A stretch of DNA of 8,268 bases from Syntrophaceae bacterium CG2_30_49_12 (lineage in GTDB: Bacteria > Desulfobacterota > Syntrophia > Syntrophales > CG2-30-49-12): contig MNZP01000169.1 in assembly GCA_001873675.1 (NCBI GenBank), forward strand, positions 1 through 8,268. The letters are read 5' to 3'. This document shows, piece after piece, positions 1 through 5,682 of this stretch; the stretch's first letter is position 1, and the number at the start of each line of letters is the position of its first letter. The translations under genes and the position numbers were made by a program. The notes beneath the pieces were generated by a model. That model did not search any database, was not told the DNA's origin, and was given only the letters and a program-made list of their open reading frames with translations.

Positions 1-1
1 T

Positions 2-204
2 AAAATACTTGGACCGGGTTTGCTTGAGAGAGTTTATGAAGTCTGTTTCTGTCATGAGCTTTCTAAACGAGGATTAAAATATCAAAGGCAGGCAGATGTC
101 CCCATTTACTTAGCCTTATGAAATTGACTGGTAAGCGCCCTGGTTTTCTTATTAATTTTAATGTGTCCCTCATCAAGAAGGGTATTCAAAGAATAATTAT
201 ATGA
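2..204 (+). pseudogene. GxxExxY-family protein remnant (internal deletion, 5' end outside window)
   Basis: Frame 2 from the left edge reads ILGPGLLERVYEVCFCHEL, which holds the G-L-L-E-x-V-Y signature of the small GxxExxY family, and continues through SKRGLKYQRQADVPI before stop codons near 118-126. A different frame then reads LMKLTGKRPGFLINFNVSL and ends IKKGIQRIII with TGA at 202-204; this matches the usual C-terminus of the same family. The two halves meet near 105-112. The conserved centre, which normally carries the D-L-x-V and V-E-x-K region linked to a nuclease-like fold, is missing. The gene therefore has a central deletion that also shifts the frame. The N-terminal residues lie before the window. 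Its cellular role is not well established. The family assignment rests on recall of conserved motifs, and both ends match well. Confidence 0.75.
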
Positions 205-308
205 TCTTAGTGTCTTGGTGGCTGAATAGTCACTCCAGAATTTACCTCAAGTCTTCAGGTGCTGAGCGCATATTTTTTGCAAAACTCTCAGCAATTGGCG
301 TAGAAGGC

Positions 309-1013
309 ATGAAGGATACTGTTAGAAGGATATTTTACAGAGTTGGTAATTTACCAATATCTAGGTTAGTGGCAAGAAAATATCAGGGGAAGATCCTATT
401 TCTAATGTACCATAGAGTTATTCAGGATTCTGATTTTATCAATCATACGGAACCTACGGAACCGCTTTCAGAATTAAGCATTTCCGTTTCTCGCTTCGAC
501 GAACAAATCAGTTATATATCAAAAAGTTGTCAACCAATATCAATCGACCAGCTTCCTTCTCTGCTATCGGATACTAATTCCCTTTCCAATATCCCGGTTG
601 TTGTCACCTTTGATGATGGATACAAGGACAACCTGGTATATGCTCTTCCTATTTTAAAAAAGCATAAGGTTCCAGCAGTAATCTATATAACTACGTGTTT
701 TCCTGAGGGCGACTGCTCCATTTGGTGGTTTGAGTTATGGGAAAATTATCAAGAATATGTGTTGAATTGGGAAGAGATTAAAGAATTGGATAAGGAGGAG
801 TTAATCACAATAGGAGCCCATACACATACACATCCAAATCTTAGGAACCTCAACGAAAGCACAGTAATTAAGGAAATGATAACCAGCAAGGAGTTACTTG
901 AAAAAAATCTAGGTCATTCGGTGGAACATTTTGCTTATCCCTACGGAACGCCGTATGAAGCAGGGCAGAGAGAATATGGCATAGCAAAAAATGTGGTTTC
1001 AAGACAGCAGTAA
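309..1013 (+). CDS. NodB-type polysaccharide deacetylase, frameshifted and truncated at its 3' end
   Basis: This carbohydrate esterase family 4 protein would remove acetyl groups from N-acetylated sugars in a surface or lipid-linked glycan. From the ATG at 309 (234 aa), the N-terminal FLMYHRV (residues 31-37) is typical. Motif 1 is TFDDG (100-104), the metal-binding motif 2 is HTHTHP (171-176), and FAYPYGT (208-214) is motif 3, so the catalytic core is present. An upstream in-frame ATG at 201 would add 36 residues unlike the family; neither start has a well-spaced ribosome binding site. Two oddities stand out. After WWFELWE (about 139-145) the chain passes almost directly to LNWEEIKELDKE, where relatives usually have several tens of residues more. 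At the A6 run (986-991) the frame is lost: the -1 frame reads CGFKTAVTT, the family's next conserved block, while frame 0 stops at 1013. Activity is doubtful. The glycosyltransferase follows 35 bases downstream. Confidence 0.8.
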   Translation: MKDTVRRIFYRVGNLPISRLVARKYQGKILFLMYHRVIQDSDFINHTEPTEPLSELSISVSRFDEQISYISKSCQPISIDQLPSLLSDTNSLSNIPVVVTFDDGYKDNLVYALPILKKHKVPAVIYITTCFPEGDCSIWWFELWENYQEYVLNWEEIKELDKEELITIGAHTHTHPNLRNLNESTVIKEMITSKELLEKNLGHSVEHFAYPYGTPYEAGQREYGIAKNVVSRQQ

Positions 1014-1048
1014 CAACTATATGCAAGACGTTTCATGAAAATAAGTTG

Positions 1049-1897
1049 ATGGAAAATCCGTTAGTGAGCATAATCATCCTGACGTGGAACCGCCGCCAGT
1101 ATGTGCTGAAGGCCATTGATTCCGTCGTCAAACAGTCCTACCGACCCTTAGAGATAATCCTTGTGGATTCTGCCTCTACGGATGGGACTGTTCAGGCAGT
1201 TCGGGAAAGCTATCCTGAGGTGCGGATTATACGACTGCATAGGAATCTGGGCATTGTAGAGGGGCGTAATATAGCGCTGGCAAATTGCCGGGGAGATATA
1301 ATCTTCTCACTGGATAATGATGCCTGGATCTGGCCCTCTACTTTGAGCCTTTGCGTTGACCGTTTGCTTAAAGAAAAAGAGCTGGGAATTATAGCCTGCC
1401 GGATTATTGAACCAGGAACGGAGCAAGATGTGGAAGACGGCCACACCTGCTTTTTTATTGAAGGAGGTTTTGCGATCAAAAAGGAAGTTCTTGATAAAGT
1501 GGAATACTTTCCCTCCGATTTCTTCAGGCAGGCTGAAGAGAGCGACATGGCCCTGAGAGTTATTGATGAGGGATACTATATTCTTCTCTATTCACAAGCC
1601 GTAGTTTATCACGAAAGAGCGTCGTTAAGTAGAAACGAGAAACTGTATATGTTTTACGGATGCCGCAACGAACTTTTTACGGTAATCAGGAGATATCCAC
1701 TACTGGTCATGCCCCTGGCATGCCTCTGGAAAATCTTTATCTGGAACTGGACTGGCGCAGAGAAAAGGGCGCTTCATTTTACGCTGGCGGGATCTCTTGC
1801 CGGTATATCGAGGCTTCCCTGGCTGCTGTTAAAAAGGGAACCGGTATCCTTCAAGACGATAAGAAAACTCGTAAGTTTCAAGAGATCCTTCAGATGA
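1049..1897 (+). CDS. Glycosyltransferase family 2
   Basis: This is a 282-residue GT-A-fold glycosyltransferase that would add one sugar from a nucleotide-sugar donor to a growing surface glycan at the cytoplasmic face of the membrane. The N-terminus LVSIIILTWNRR (residues 5-16) is the classic GT2 entry strand. D40 and the S-T-D-G-T of 43-47 form the nucleotide-binding turn. LDNDA (88-92) supplies the DXD-type metal site. EESDMALR (163-170) is the acceptor/catalytic-base region, followed by VVYHE and a C-terminal Y-x-x-RN block (near 200-207). The closest general type is the rhamnosyltransferase-like group, but the donor cannot be read from sequence. The last 70 residues hold hydrophobic stretches that may sit on the membrane. 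I chose the ATG at 1049; a TTG precedes it at 1046, and no strong ribosome binding site is visible. The reading frame stays open upstream into the tail of the deacetylase. The stop overlaps the flippase start as ATGA, which implies translational coupling. Confidence 0.9.
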   Translation: MENPLVSIIILTWNRRQYVLKAIDSVVKQSYRPLEIILVDSASTDGTVQAVRESYPEVRIIRLHRNLGIVEGRNIALANCRGDIIFSLDNDAWIWPSTLSLCVDRLLKEKELGIIACRIIEPGTEQDVEDGHTCFFIEGGFAIKKEVLDKVEYFPSDFFRQAEESDMALRVIDEGYYILLYSQAVVYHERASLSRNEKLYMFYGCRNELFTVIRRYPLLVMPLACLWKIFIWNWTGAEKRALHFTLAGSLAGISRLPWLLLKREPVSFKTIRKLVSFKRSFR

Positions 1898-3408
1898 GCG
1901 GTTTGCGCAGCGGCCTTACAGAAGATGTTTTCCGGGTGTGCGAACAACCCGGCCTGGCTAAGATGACGAAAGACAGGATAATCAGAAATACCCTTGCGTT
2001 ATTCGTGGGAACCGCTGTGGGCAACGTGTTCTCGTTCCTCCTGATGGTATATATCGCGAGGACTCTGGGAGATGTGGGAGTCGGACAGTATTCGTTCCTG
2101 TTTGCCTTCGGATATATTATAGTGATCCTGTGCAATCCCGGAATGGGATATCTCATCATCAAGGATGTGCCGGCAAATAAGGGCATTACTTCTCCATACG
2201 CCAACAATATCCTGTCCGTGAAAGCAATCCTCGCGGTTGTTTCGGCCCTCGCCGCTGTCTTGCTTCTTGTGTCCATTAAGGACGACACCCTGATTGTCCG
2301 GAGTTTCATGATAGTGGCGGTAATTTACATGATTAACTCCGTGGGATCGGTGTTTTCGAATATTCTCAACGCTAACGAGAGGATGGAACTGACAGCGTTG
2401 ATTGACGCCATAGAACGCGCGGTCGCCCTCCTTGTCGGCGCTGTCCTGCTCTATATCACGCGATCGCTTCTGTACCTGGTTCTGGCCCTCCTGATTTCCA
2501 ATCTGGTCAAGCAGCTATTGTATTTCACGTTTTCAAGGCGGTATTTCGTTTTAGGGCCTGGAATCGACTTCGCGCTGTGGAAAAGACTGTTTGTGCGATC
2601 CCTCCCCTTCGCGCTCAGCATATCCTTCCTGTATGTGTACCACAGGATTGACACGGTTATGCTCTCGCTGATGGTAGGCGACCGGGTAACGGGGTGGTAT
2701 AACGCTGCCTATAGATTGATCGATGTTATCCACTATGTACCCCTCTTGCTGGTGGCGGCGATTCTGCCCCCCATGGCGCTATATTCCAGAGAAGACACAA
2801 CGATTCTGACGGATATATTCAACCGGTCGTTCAGATACCTCGTCATGCTGGCATTTCCCATCGGTGTGGGGATGTTTCTGCTTGCGCCGAGGCTGATCCT
2901 GTTTGTTTTCGGCGGGGGTTTTGAAAATGCGGCGCCGGCCCTGCGGATATTGATATGGGCGGAGGTCCTTGCCTTTCTCAACTACCTGGGCGGCCACCTG
3001 TTGAATATGATTGACAGGCAGAAGATCTATGCGGCTATTATCGGGGCGACGGCGGTTTTCAATATCATCTTGAATCTGCTTCTTATTCCGGGTTACATCC
3101 ATATCGGCGCCGCCGTGGCGACCCTGCTCTGCGAACTGCTGGTATTCGCGCTGGTCTATAACTGCATCGGGAGATATTTTTTCAGGGTTCGCCTGTGGTC
3201 TCTGGTCTGGAGGCCGGCCCTCGCCTCCGTGATTATGGGTGTCATTGTTGTGAAGATACAATTTCTGCCCGTCTGGTATATTGTAATTGCGGGGTGCGTC
3301 TGTTATTTCGCCGCCCTTCTTATTCTGAGGGGATTAAACAGACATGACAGAGACGCGCTCTATTCCGTTCTTGACGTGACAGGTCTGGGGGGCAGGAGTA
3401 AACATTAA
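1894..3408 (+). CDS. Wzx/MATE-type polysaccharide flippase (MVF superfamily)
   Basis: This integral membrane protein would flip lipid-linked oligosaccharide units from the cytoplasmic to the periplasmic leaflet. The chain is rich in hydrophobic spans, roughly 12-14. It opens with IIRNTLALFVGTAVGNVFSF and VYIARTLG, the standard start of polysaccharide-biosynthesis flippases (Polysacc_synt family). The middle has YVYHRIDTVMLSLMVGDRVT and GWYNAAYRL, which match the conserved seventh-helix region, and the C-terminal half has GGGFENAAPALRIL, as in Polysacc_synt_C. The ATG at 1894 overlaps the glycosyltransferase stop (ATGA) and gives 504 aa. The ATG at 1963 (MTKDRIIRN) gives 481 aa and matches the usual N-terminus more closely, so the first 23 residues may not be real. 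An open frame reaches back to 1660 but lies inside the glycosyltransferase. The nested hairpin begins two bases after the stop. No polymerase (Wzy) or ligase is visible in the window. Confidence 0.9.
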   Translation: MSGLRSGLTEDVFRVCEQPGLAKMTKDRIIRNTLALFVGTAVGNVFSFLLMVYIARTLGDVGVGQYSFLFAFGYIIVILCNPGMGYLIIKDVPANKGITSPYANNILSVKAILAVVSALAAVLLLVSIKDDTLIVRSFMIVAVIYMINSVGSVFSNILNANERMELTALIDAIERAVALLVGAVLLYITRSLLYLVLALLISNLVKQLLYFTFSRRYFVLGPGIDFALWKRLFVRSLPFALSISFLYVYHRIDTVMLSLMVGDRVTGWYNAAYRLIDVIHYVPLLLVAAILPPMALYSREDTTILTDIFNRSFRYLVMLAFPIGVGMFLLAPRLILFVFGGGFENAAPALRILIWAEVLAFLNYLGGHLLNMIDRQKIYAAIIGATAVFNIILNLLLIPGYIHIGAAVATLLCELLVFALVYNCIGRYFFRVRLWSLVWRPALASVIMGVIVVKIQFLPVWYIVIAGCVCYFAALLILRGLNRHDRDALYSVLDVTGLGGRSKH

Positions 3409-3410
3409 TT

Positions 3411-3465
3411 GGCCACGACAGAGCGTGGCCCTCCACCGTTTGGAGGGCCACGCTCTGTCGTGGCC
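3411..3465. repeat. Perfect nested palindrome (25-bp stem), REP-like or bidirectional terminator
   Basis: Positions 3411-3435 and 3441-3465 are perfect reverse complements around the five-base loop CCGTT. Each arm is itself palindromic: GGCCACG-ACAGAG-CGTGGCC at 3411-3430, mirrored at 3446-3465, so the element can fold as one long hairpin or as two short ones. It lies between the 3' ends of two convergent genes, 2 bases from one stop and 14 from the other, which is a natural place for a two-way transcription stop. Neither side has a T tract, so an ordinary intrinsic terminator is not fully supported. A REP-type repeat mobilised by a Y1 (RAYT) transposase is the main alternative, and a Y1 remnant does occur at 4831. 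Confidence 0.8.
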
Positions 3466-3479
3466 GGAAGTATGGACCA

Positions 3480-4709
3480 CTAAGGCAAACTCGAAAGCCA
3501 CTGGTATGCGGGAGTCACCAGTATGTACTGGTCTCCGTTCGGAATCATCCGGTAACCTTCGCTTTCCCCTATAAGTTGAATCGCCGGCTTTTTCAAAACC
3601 CCCTGAAATTTCTTAAGGGCTGGAGACGGCTCAGTGTCTGAAAGTTTTGCTTCAACCAAAACAATGGGCTCACCCTCATTTGCGATAAGAAAGTCCACTT
3701 CCTGCTGTTCCTTATTCTTAATAAAATGGAGGGAGAATCTACCGTAGCCCATATCATTCCATGCCGTAACCGCTCGATACAGTTCCAAAGCCACCATATT
3801 TTCAAACCGGGCTGCCGGTTCCTTTATCCGGGGTGTATCCCAGAGATATACCTTGCGCTCTTTTTGAATTGCCCGGGCAATTCTCCGCGTCCATGGGCCA
3901 ATACTGAAAGTAAGAAAAAATCTTTCAAAAACCAACAACCAGCTTTGAATAGAATTATAAGATGTTTTCAAGTCGCGAGCCAGCGAAGGTATGGAGATAG
4001 GACTTCCTGCCTTGGATGGCAATAAATAATAGAGCGTTTCCATATCCACGACGGATTTCACGCCGGTCAGATCACGAATATCCTCACGTATTAACTGTTG
4101 GGAATAGATATTTGACCATCGGCGGTAGGTCGCCATGCGCCCTGACAAGTATGGCTCAGGAAACCCGCTCAATTCAGACAGCCCCGACCATATTTCTTTC
4201 AGTTCATCGGCATGCTCCATCACTATTTGTAAGGGATTATTAAGAAAAAGGCCAATTTCTCGGTTCCTTTTTCCTAACTCGGAGATCGTAAATGGCCACA
4301 GGTGAAAGAGGAAATAGCGGCCCGCAAGTGAATCTCCTCCCTTCTGATAGAGATCCAGCCTTCCACTTCCGGAGATAAGGAATTGGTATTTATCATGAAA
4401 CTGGTCGTAAACGCCTTTGAGGTAGTTTTTCCAGTCCCTGTATTTGTGGATCTCATCAAGAATAACCAGTGGGATTGATGAATCCCGGCGCTCTACAGCC
4501 TCAAAGAAAAGGGGATTTTGCATGAAGTTTGTTCTGTGTTCGGCAATGTCCCAATTAAAATAGAGATTATTTGTAAAAGAACCGGAAATAATTTGAGCAA
4601 GCGTGGTCTTTCCTGCCTGGCGTGGCCCCACAAGGAATATCATGCTTTTATCAACAGCAAGATCCTGCCAGATTTTGATATATGGCGTTCTCCTTTTCAT
4701 GCCGACCAT
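3480..4709 (-). CDS. AAA-family ATPase with DUF4143 C-terminal domain
   Basis: This 409-aa protein belongs to the widespread AAA_14 + DUF4143 family of P-loop ATPases, whose cellular role is mostly unknown. Walker A is GPRQAGKTT (28-36), Walker B is LVILDEIH (81-88) and the following strand is ISGSGRLD (112-119), a sensor-like block. FPEPYL (183-188) marks the linker typical of the family. DUF4143 follows from about 205 (LIREDIRDLTGV) and includes LARDLKTSYNSIQSWL, a helix-turn-helix-like segment. Near the C-terminus, EVDFLI (337-342) and VLVEAKLS (350-357) resemble the D...ExK core of PD-(D/E)XK nucleases, as often seen in this family. Length is normal and no damage is visible. The start could be M1 (4709) or M4 (4700); neither has a clear ribosome binding site. 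It is a single gene converging on the flippase, with no visible partner, so it looks like a stand-alone accessory gene. Confidence 0.9.
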   Translation of the reverse strand: MVGMKRRTPYIKIWQDLAVDKSMIFLVGPRQAGKTTLAQIISGSFTNNLYFNWDIAEHRTNFMQNPLFFEAVERRDSSIPLVILDEIHKYRDWKNYLKGVYDQFHDKYQFLISGSGRLDLYQKGGDSLAGRYFLFHLWPFTISELGKRNREIGLFLNNPLQIVMEHADELKEIWSGLSELSGFPEPYLSGRMATYRRWSNIYSQQLIREDIRDLTGVKSVVDMETLYYLLPSKAGSPISIPSLARDLKTSYNSIQSWLLVFERFFLTFSIGPWTRRIARAIQKERKVYLWDTPRIKEPAARFENMVALELYRAVTAWNDMGYGRFSLHFIKNKEQQEVDFLIANEGEPIVLVEAKLSDTEPSPALKKFQGVLKKPAIQLIGESEGYRMIPNGDQYILVTPAYQWLSSLP

Positions 4710-4779
4710 TATTCACGATAATGAAAAATAGTCAAGACAATTTTTAAATAAGCTGAAAAAAGAAAAGGCGAACAGTATG

Positions 4780-4789
4780 GGTCACACCT
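4780..4789. repeat. Outer 10-bp inverted repeat, left copy (GGTCACACCT)
   Basis: GGTCACACCT is the exact reverse complement of AGGTGTGACC at 5486-5495. The sequence next to both copies is also partly alike on the inner/outer T- or A-rich side. The pair brackets the transposase remnant, the GIY-YIG cassette and the IS-end-like hairpin, so the two copies may be the ends of an older element of about 716 bp. Ten bases can match by chance, so this is tentative. Confidence 0.35.
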
Positions 4790-4830
4790 ATTTTAATTGC
4801 ATTTTGCCCCAATTTCTGACATATCCCAGC

Positions 4831-4950
4831 ATGTTGCCAAGAAACATTTGCCTTATCATACCCAATATATGCCACCACGCCCTGCAGCGGGGGAACAATA
4901 GGCAGGATGTGGTCATTCCGCAAAATGCGGATGAAATGATACTGAAGATC
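4831..4950 (+). pseudogene. N-terminal remnant of a Y1 (IS200-like / RAYT) transposase
   Basis: From the ATG at 4831 the frame reads MLPRNICLIIPNICHHALQR then GNNRQDV. This matches the opening of REP-associated tyrosine transposases and Transposase_17 proteins, typically MPR-x-A-R-x-x-x-P-x-x-x-HH-x-x-QRGNxRQxVF. Family resemblance fades after about residue 27, and nothing like the HUH pair or the catalytic tyrosine follows. The frame then runs into the left repeat of the GIY-YIG cassette and ends at 5001. About 85% of a normal protein of roughly 230 residues is missing, so it cannot be active. The exact right boundary is uncertain. It shows that a single-strand transposon of the REP/IS200 type once occupied this spot. 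Confidence 0.65.
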
Positions 4951-4972
4951 TGGAACATCTGTCCTCTCCTAA

Positions 4973-5051
4973 CCCTCTCCCGTCGAGGGCATAAGCGCTA
5001 ACTTAAGGGGGCGGTTTTACATTCGTCATTCCGGCGAAAGCCGGAATCCAG
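4973..5051 (+). repeat. Left inverted repeat of the GIY-YIG cassette
   Basis: The order is CCCTCTCCC (4973-4981), GGGCATAAGCGCTAACTTA (4987-5005), a G-rich spacer, then the 27-bp core (5025-5051). The core holds an eight-base-pair stem ATTCCGGC / GCCGGAAT closed by a GAAA tetraloop on this strand. Each block is repeated in reverse complement on the far side of the gene; the main difference is a spacer about eight bases longer here. The core resembles the widespread ATTCC...GGAAT family of dispersed repeats (Neisseria dRS3 is a well-known look-alike), although relationship to that family is not shown. Confidence 0.85.
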
Positions 5052-5061
5052 CGAGGCGTCA

Positions 5062-5352
5062 GTGAATAAACAACCTGCGGTATACATTCTGGCAAGCAAA
5101 AGAAATGGTACCCTGTATATCGGTGTAACTTCGGGCCTCGTCAAGAGAATATGGGAACACAAAAACAATATGGTAGAAGGATTTACCAAGCACTACGGTG
5201 TTCATCAGCTGGTTTGGTATGAACTTCACGAGAGTATGGAATCAGCTATTGAGCGGGAGAAGCGATTGAAAGAATGGAGGAGAAAGTGGAAACTGGAATT
5301 GATTGAGAGCACGAATCCAGATTGGCAGGATTTGTATCATACGATTGTTTGA
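5062..5352 (+). CDS. Small GIY-YIG nuclease-domain protein
   Basis: This is a 96-aa single-domain GIY-YIG protein of the UPF0213/'excinuclease amino-terminal domain' type, a predicted metal-dependent endonuclease of unknown target. The first motif is AVYIL (6-10) and the second is LYIGVT (18-23), giving Y8 and Y19. R29 and H33 lie in KRIWEHK, and E64/E66 in AIEREKRLKEW carry the metal-binding acid. N85 in STNPDW fits the final conserved Asn. All expected active-site residues are present and the length is full. The start is GTG at 5062, with GCGAGG about five bases upstream. There is no neighbour in the same transcription unit; the inverted repeats touch the gene on both sides. Whether the protein acts on the repeats themselves, for example by cutting their cruciforms or hairpins, is an inference from this arrangement only. 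Confidence 0.9.
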   Translation: MNKQPAVYILASKRNGTLYIGVTSGLVKRIWEHKNNMVEGFTKHYGVHQLVWYELHESMESAIEREKRLKEWRRKWKLELIESTNPDWQDLYHTIV

Positions 5353-5422
5353 CTGGATTCCGGCTTTCGCCGGAATGACGGCTTTTGCCTAAGTTAGCGC
5401 TTATGCCCACCGAGGGAGAGGG
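5353..5422 (-). repeat. Right inverted repeat of the GIY-YIG cassette
   Basis: This is the mirrored copy of 4973-5051: core 5353-5379 (perfect 27-bp complement of 5025-5051), TAAGTTAGCGCTTATGCCC (5390-5408), then GGGAGAGGG (5414-5422). The first base follows directly on the TGA stop of the GIY-YIG gene. As RNA the core would fold into a short GC-rich hairpin just behind the stop codon, so it may also act as a transcript end, though no T tract follows. Confidence 0.85.
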
Positions 5423-5432
5423 AACTATAAGG

Positions 5433-5473
5433 ATGCCATTCATCCCCCGTTTAAAAACGGGGTATTCTGGCAT
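5433..5473 (-). repeat. Bulged hairpin resembling an IS200/IS605-family end
   Basis: CCCCGTT / AACGGGG around the loop TAAA (5445-5462) forms a tight stem. An outer pair ATGCCA (5433-5438) / TGGCAT (5468-5473) adds a second stem across an unpaired bulge. Read on the minus strand, the hairpin is preceded by GAATA and followed by GATGAATGGCA. That GAAT-hairpin-ATGAATG layout resembles subterminal hairpins at IS200/IS605 ends. No tnpB or intact tnpA is next to it. The hairpin is plain in the sequence; the element assignment is a guess from pattern memory. Confidence 0.45.
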
Positions 5474-5485
5474 GATTTCATAAAC

Positions 5486-5495
5486 AGGTGTGACC
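5486..5495. repeat. Outer 10-bp inverted repeat, right copy (AGGTGTGACC)
   Basis: This is the mate of GGTCACACCT at 4780-4789. It lies just outside the IS-end-like hairpin and just before the four-helix-bundle remnant, and may mark the right end of the older element that carried the Y1 transposase. Confidence 0.35.
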
Positions 5496-5525
5496 TCTTT
5501 TACTCTTCAATTAGTTGGTGATCCT

Positions 5526-5682
5526 ATGAGGATTCAAGGATTCAAGTGAAATGCTGAAGATTTATAAGGCAACGAAAACATTTCCCAAAGGTAAGGGCTT
5601 TGGCTTGACCTCCCAAATGAGAAGGGCAGTCCTGTCTATCCCGAGCAATATTGCAGAAGGGTACGGGAGTAAAACACTATGA
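5526..5682 (+). pseudogene. Four-helix-bundle (S23/IVP-type) protein remnant
   Basis: The ATG at 5526 gives MRIQGFK and a stop at 5547. In another frame, EMLKIYKATKTFPK begins at 5548 and runs through GFGLTSQMRRAVLSIPSNIA then EGYG before TGA at 5680-5682. Together these match the first half of small four-helix-bundle proteins related to those encoded in 23S rRNA intervening sequences, whose signature is TSQxRRAxxSIPxNIAEGxGR. Between FK and EM the usual dozen or so residues (L-x-VWQKA-like) are missing and the frame shifts. The second half, helices 3-4 and the C-terminus, is absent: the frame ends four bases into the next gene. A short open frame from ATG 5551 (43 codons) could still be translated but would be half a protein. 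Its GGAG at 5666-5669 is now well placed as the ribosome binding site of the downstream gene. Confidence 0.75.

Larger units (their letters stand above)
4973..5422 (+). mobile_element. Inverted-repeat-bounded GIY-YIG cassette (about 450 bp)
   Basis: A single GIY-YIG gene (5062-5352) lies between two long inverted repeats, 4973-5051 and 5353-5422. Within them the blocks CCCTCTCCC / GGGAGAGGG, GGGCATAAGCGCTAACTTA / its complement and a 27-bp core (5025-5051 / 5353-5379) occur in mirrored order and at nearly mirrored spacing. The right repeat begins at the base after the stop codon and the left repeat ends ten bases before the start codon, so the unit is almost nothing but repeats and nuclease. 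This compactness suggests a unit that moves or is copied as a whole. No target-site duplication was identified, so mobility is inferred. Confidence 0.55.

Noticed and set aside
1660..1893. Extension of the flippase frame upstream to 1660
   Set aside because: The added 78 residues overlap the well-supported C-terminal part of the glycosyltransferase and do not resemble a flippase. The ATGA overlap at 1894 or the ATG at 1963 is a better start.
2779..3261. Minus-strand 160-codon frame inside the flippase gene
   Set aside because: It is antisense to a strongly supported membrane protein and is rich in Q, R and P, as expected from complementary hydrophobic codons.
3480..4709. Toxin-antitoxin or defence role for the DUF4143 ATPase
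   Set aside because: No partner gene, no defence gene and no repeat array is linked to it. The family is common as solitary genes, so no specific role is claimed.
4777..5001. A 74-codon open frame as a real small gene
   Set aside because: Only the part from 4831 resembles anything (the Y1 transposase N-terminus). The rest runs through noncoding flank and into the cassette repeat.
4998..5189. Minus-strand 63-codon frame beginning in the GIY-YIG gene and crossing the repeat
   Set aside because: The SGFRRNDE-type peptide is the usual translation of the ATTCCGGC repeat, and the rest is antisense to the nuclease gene.
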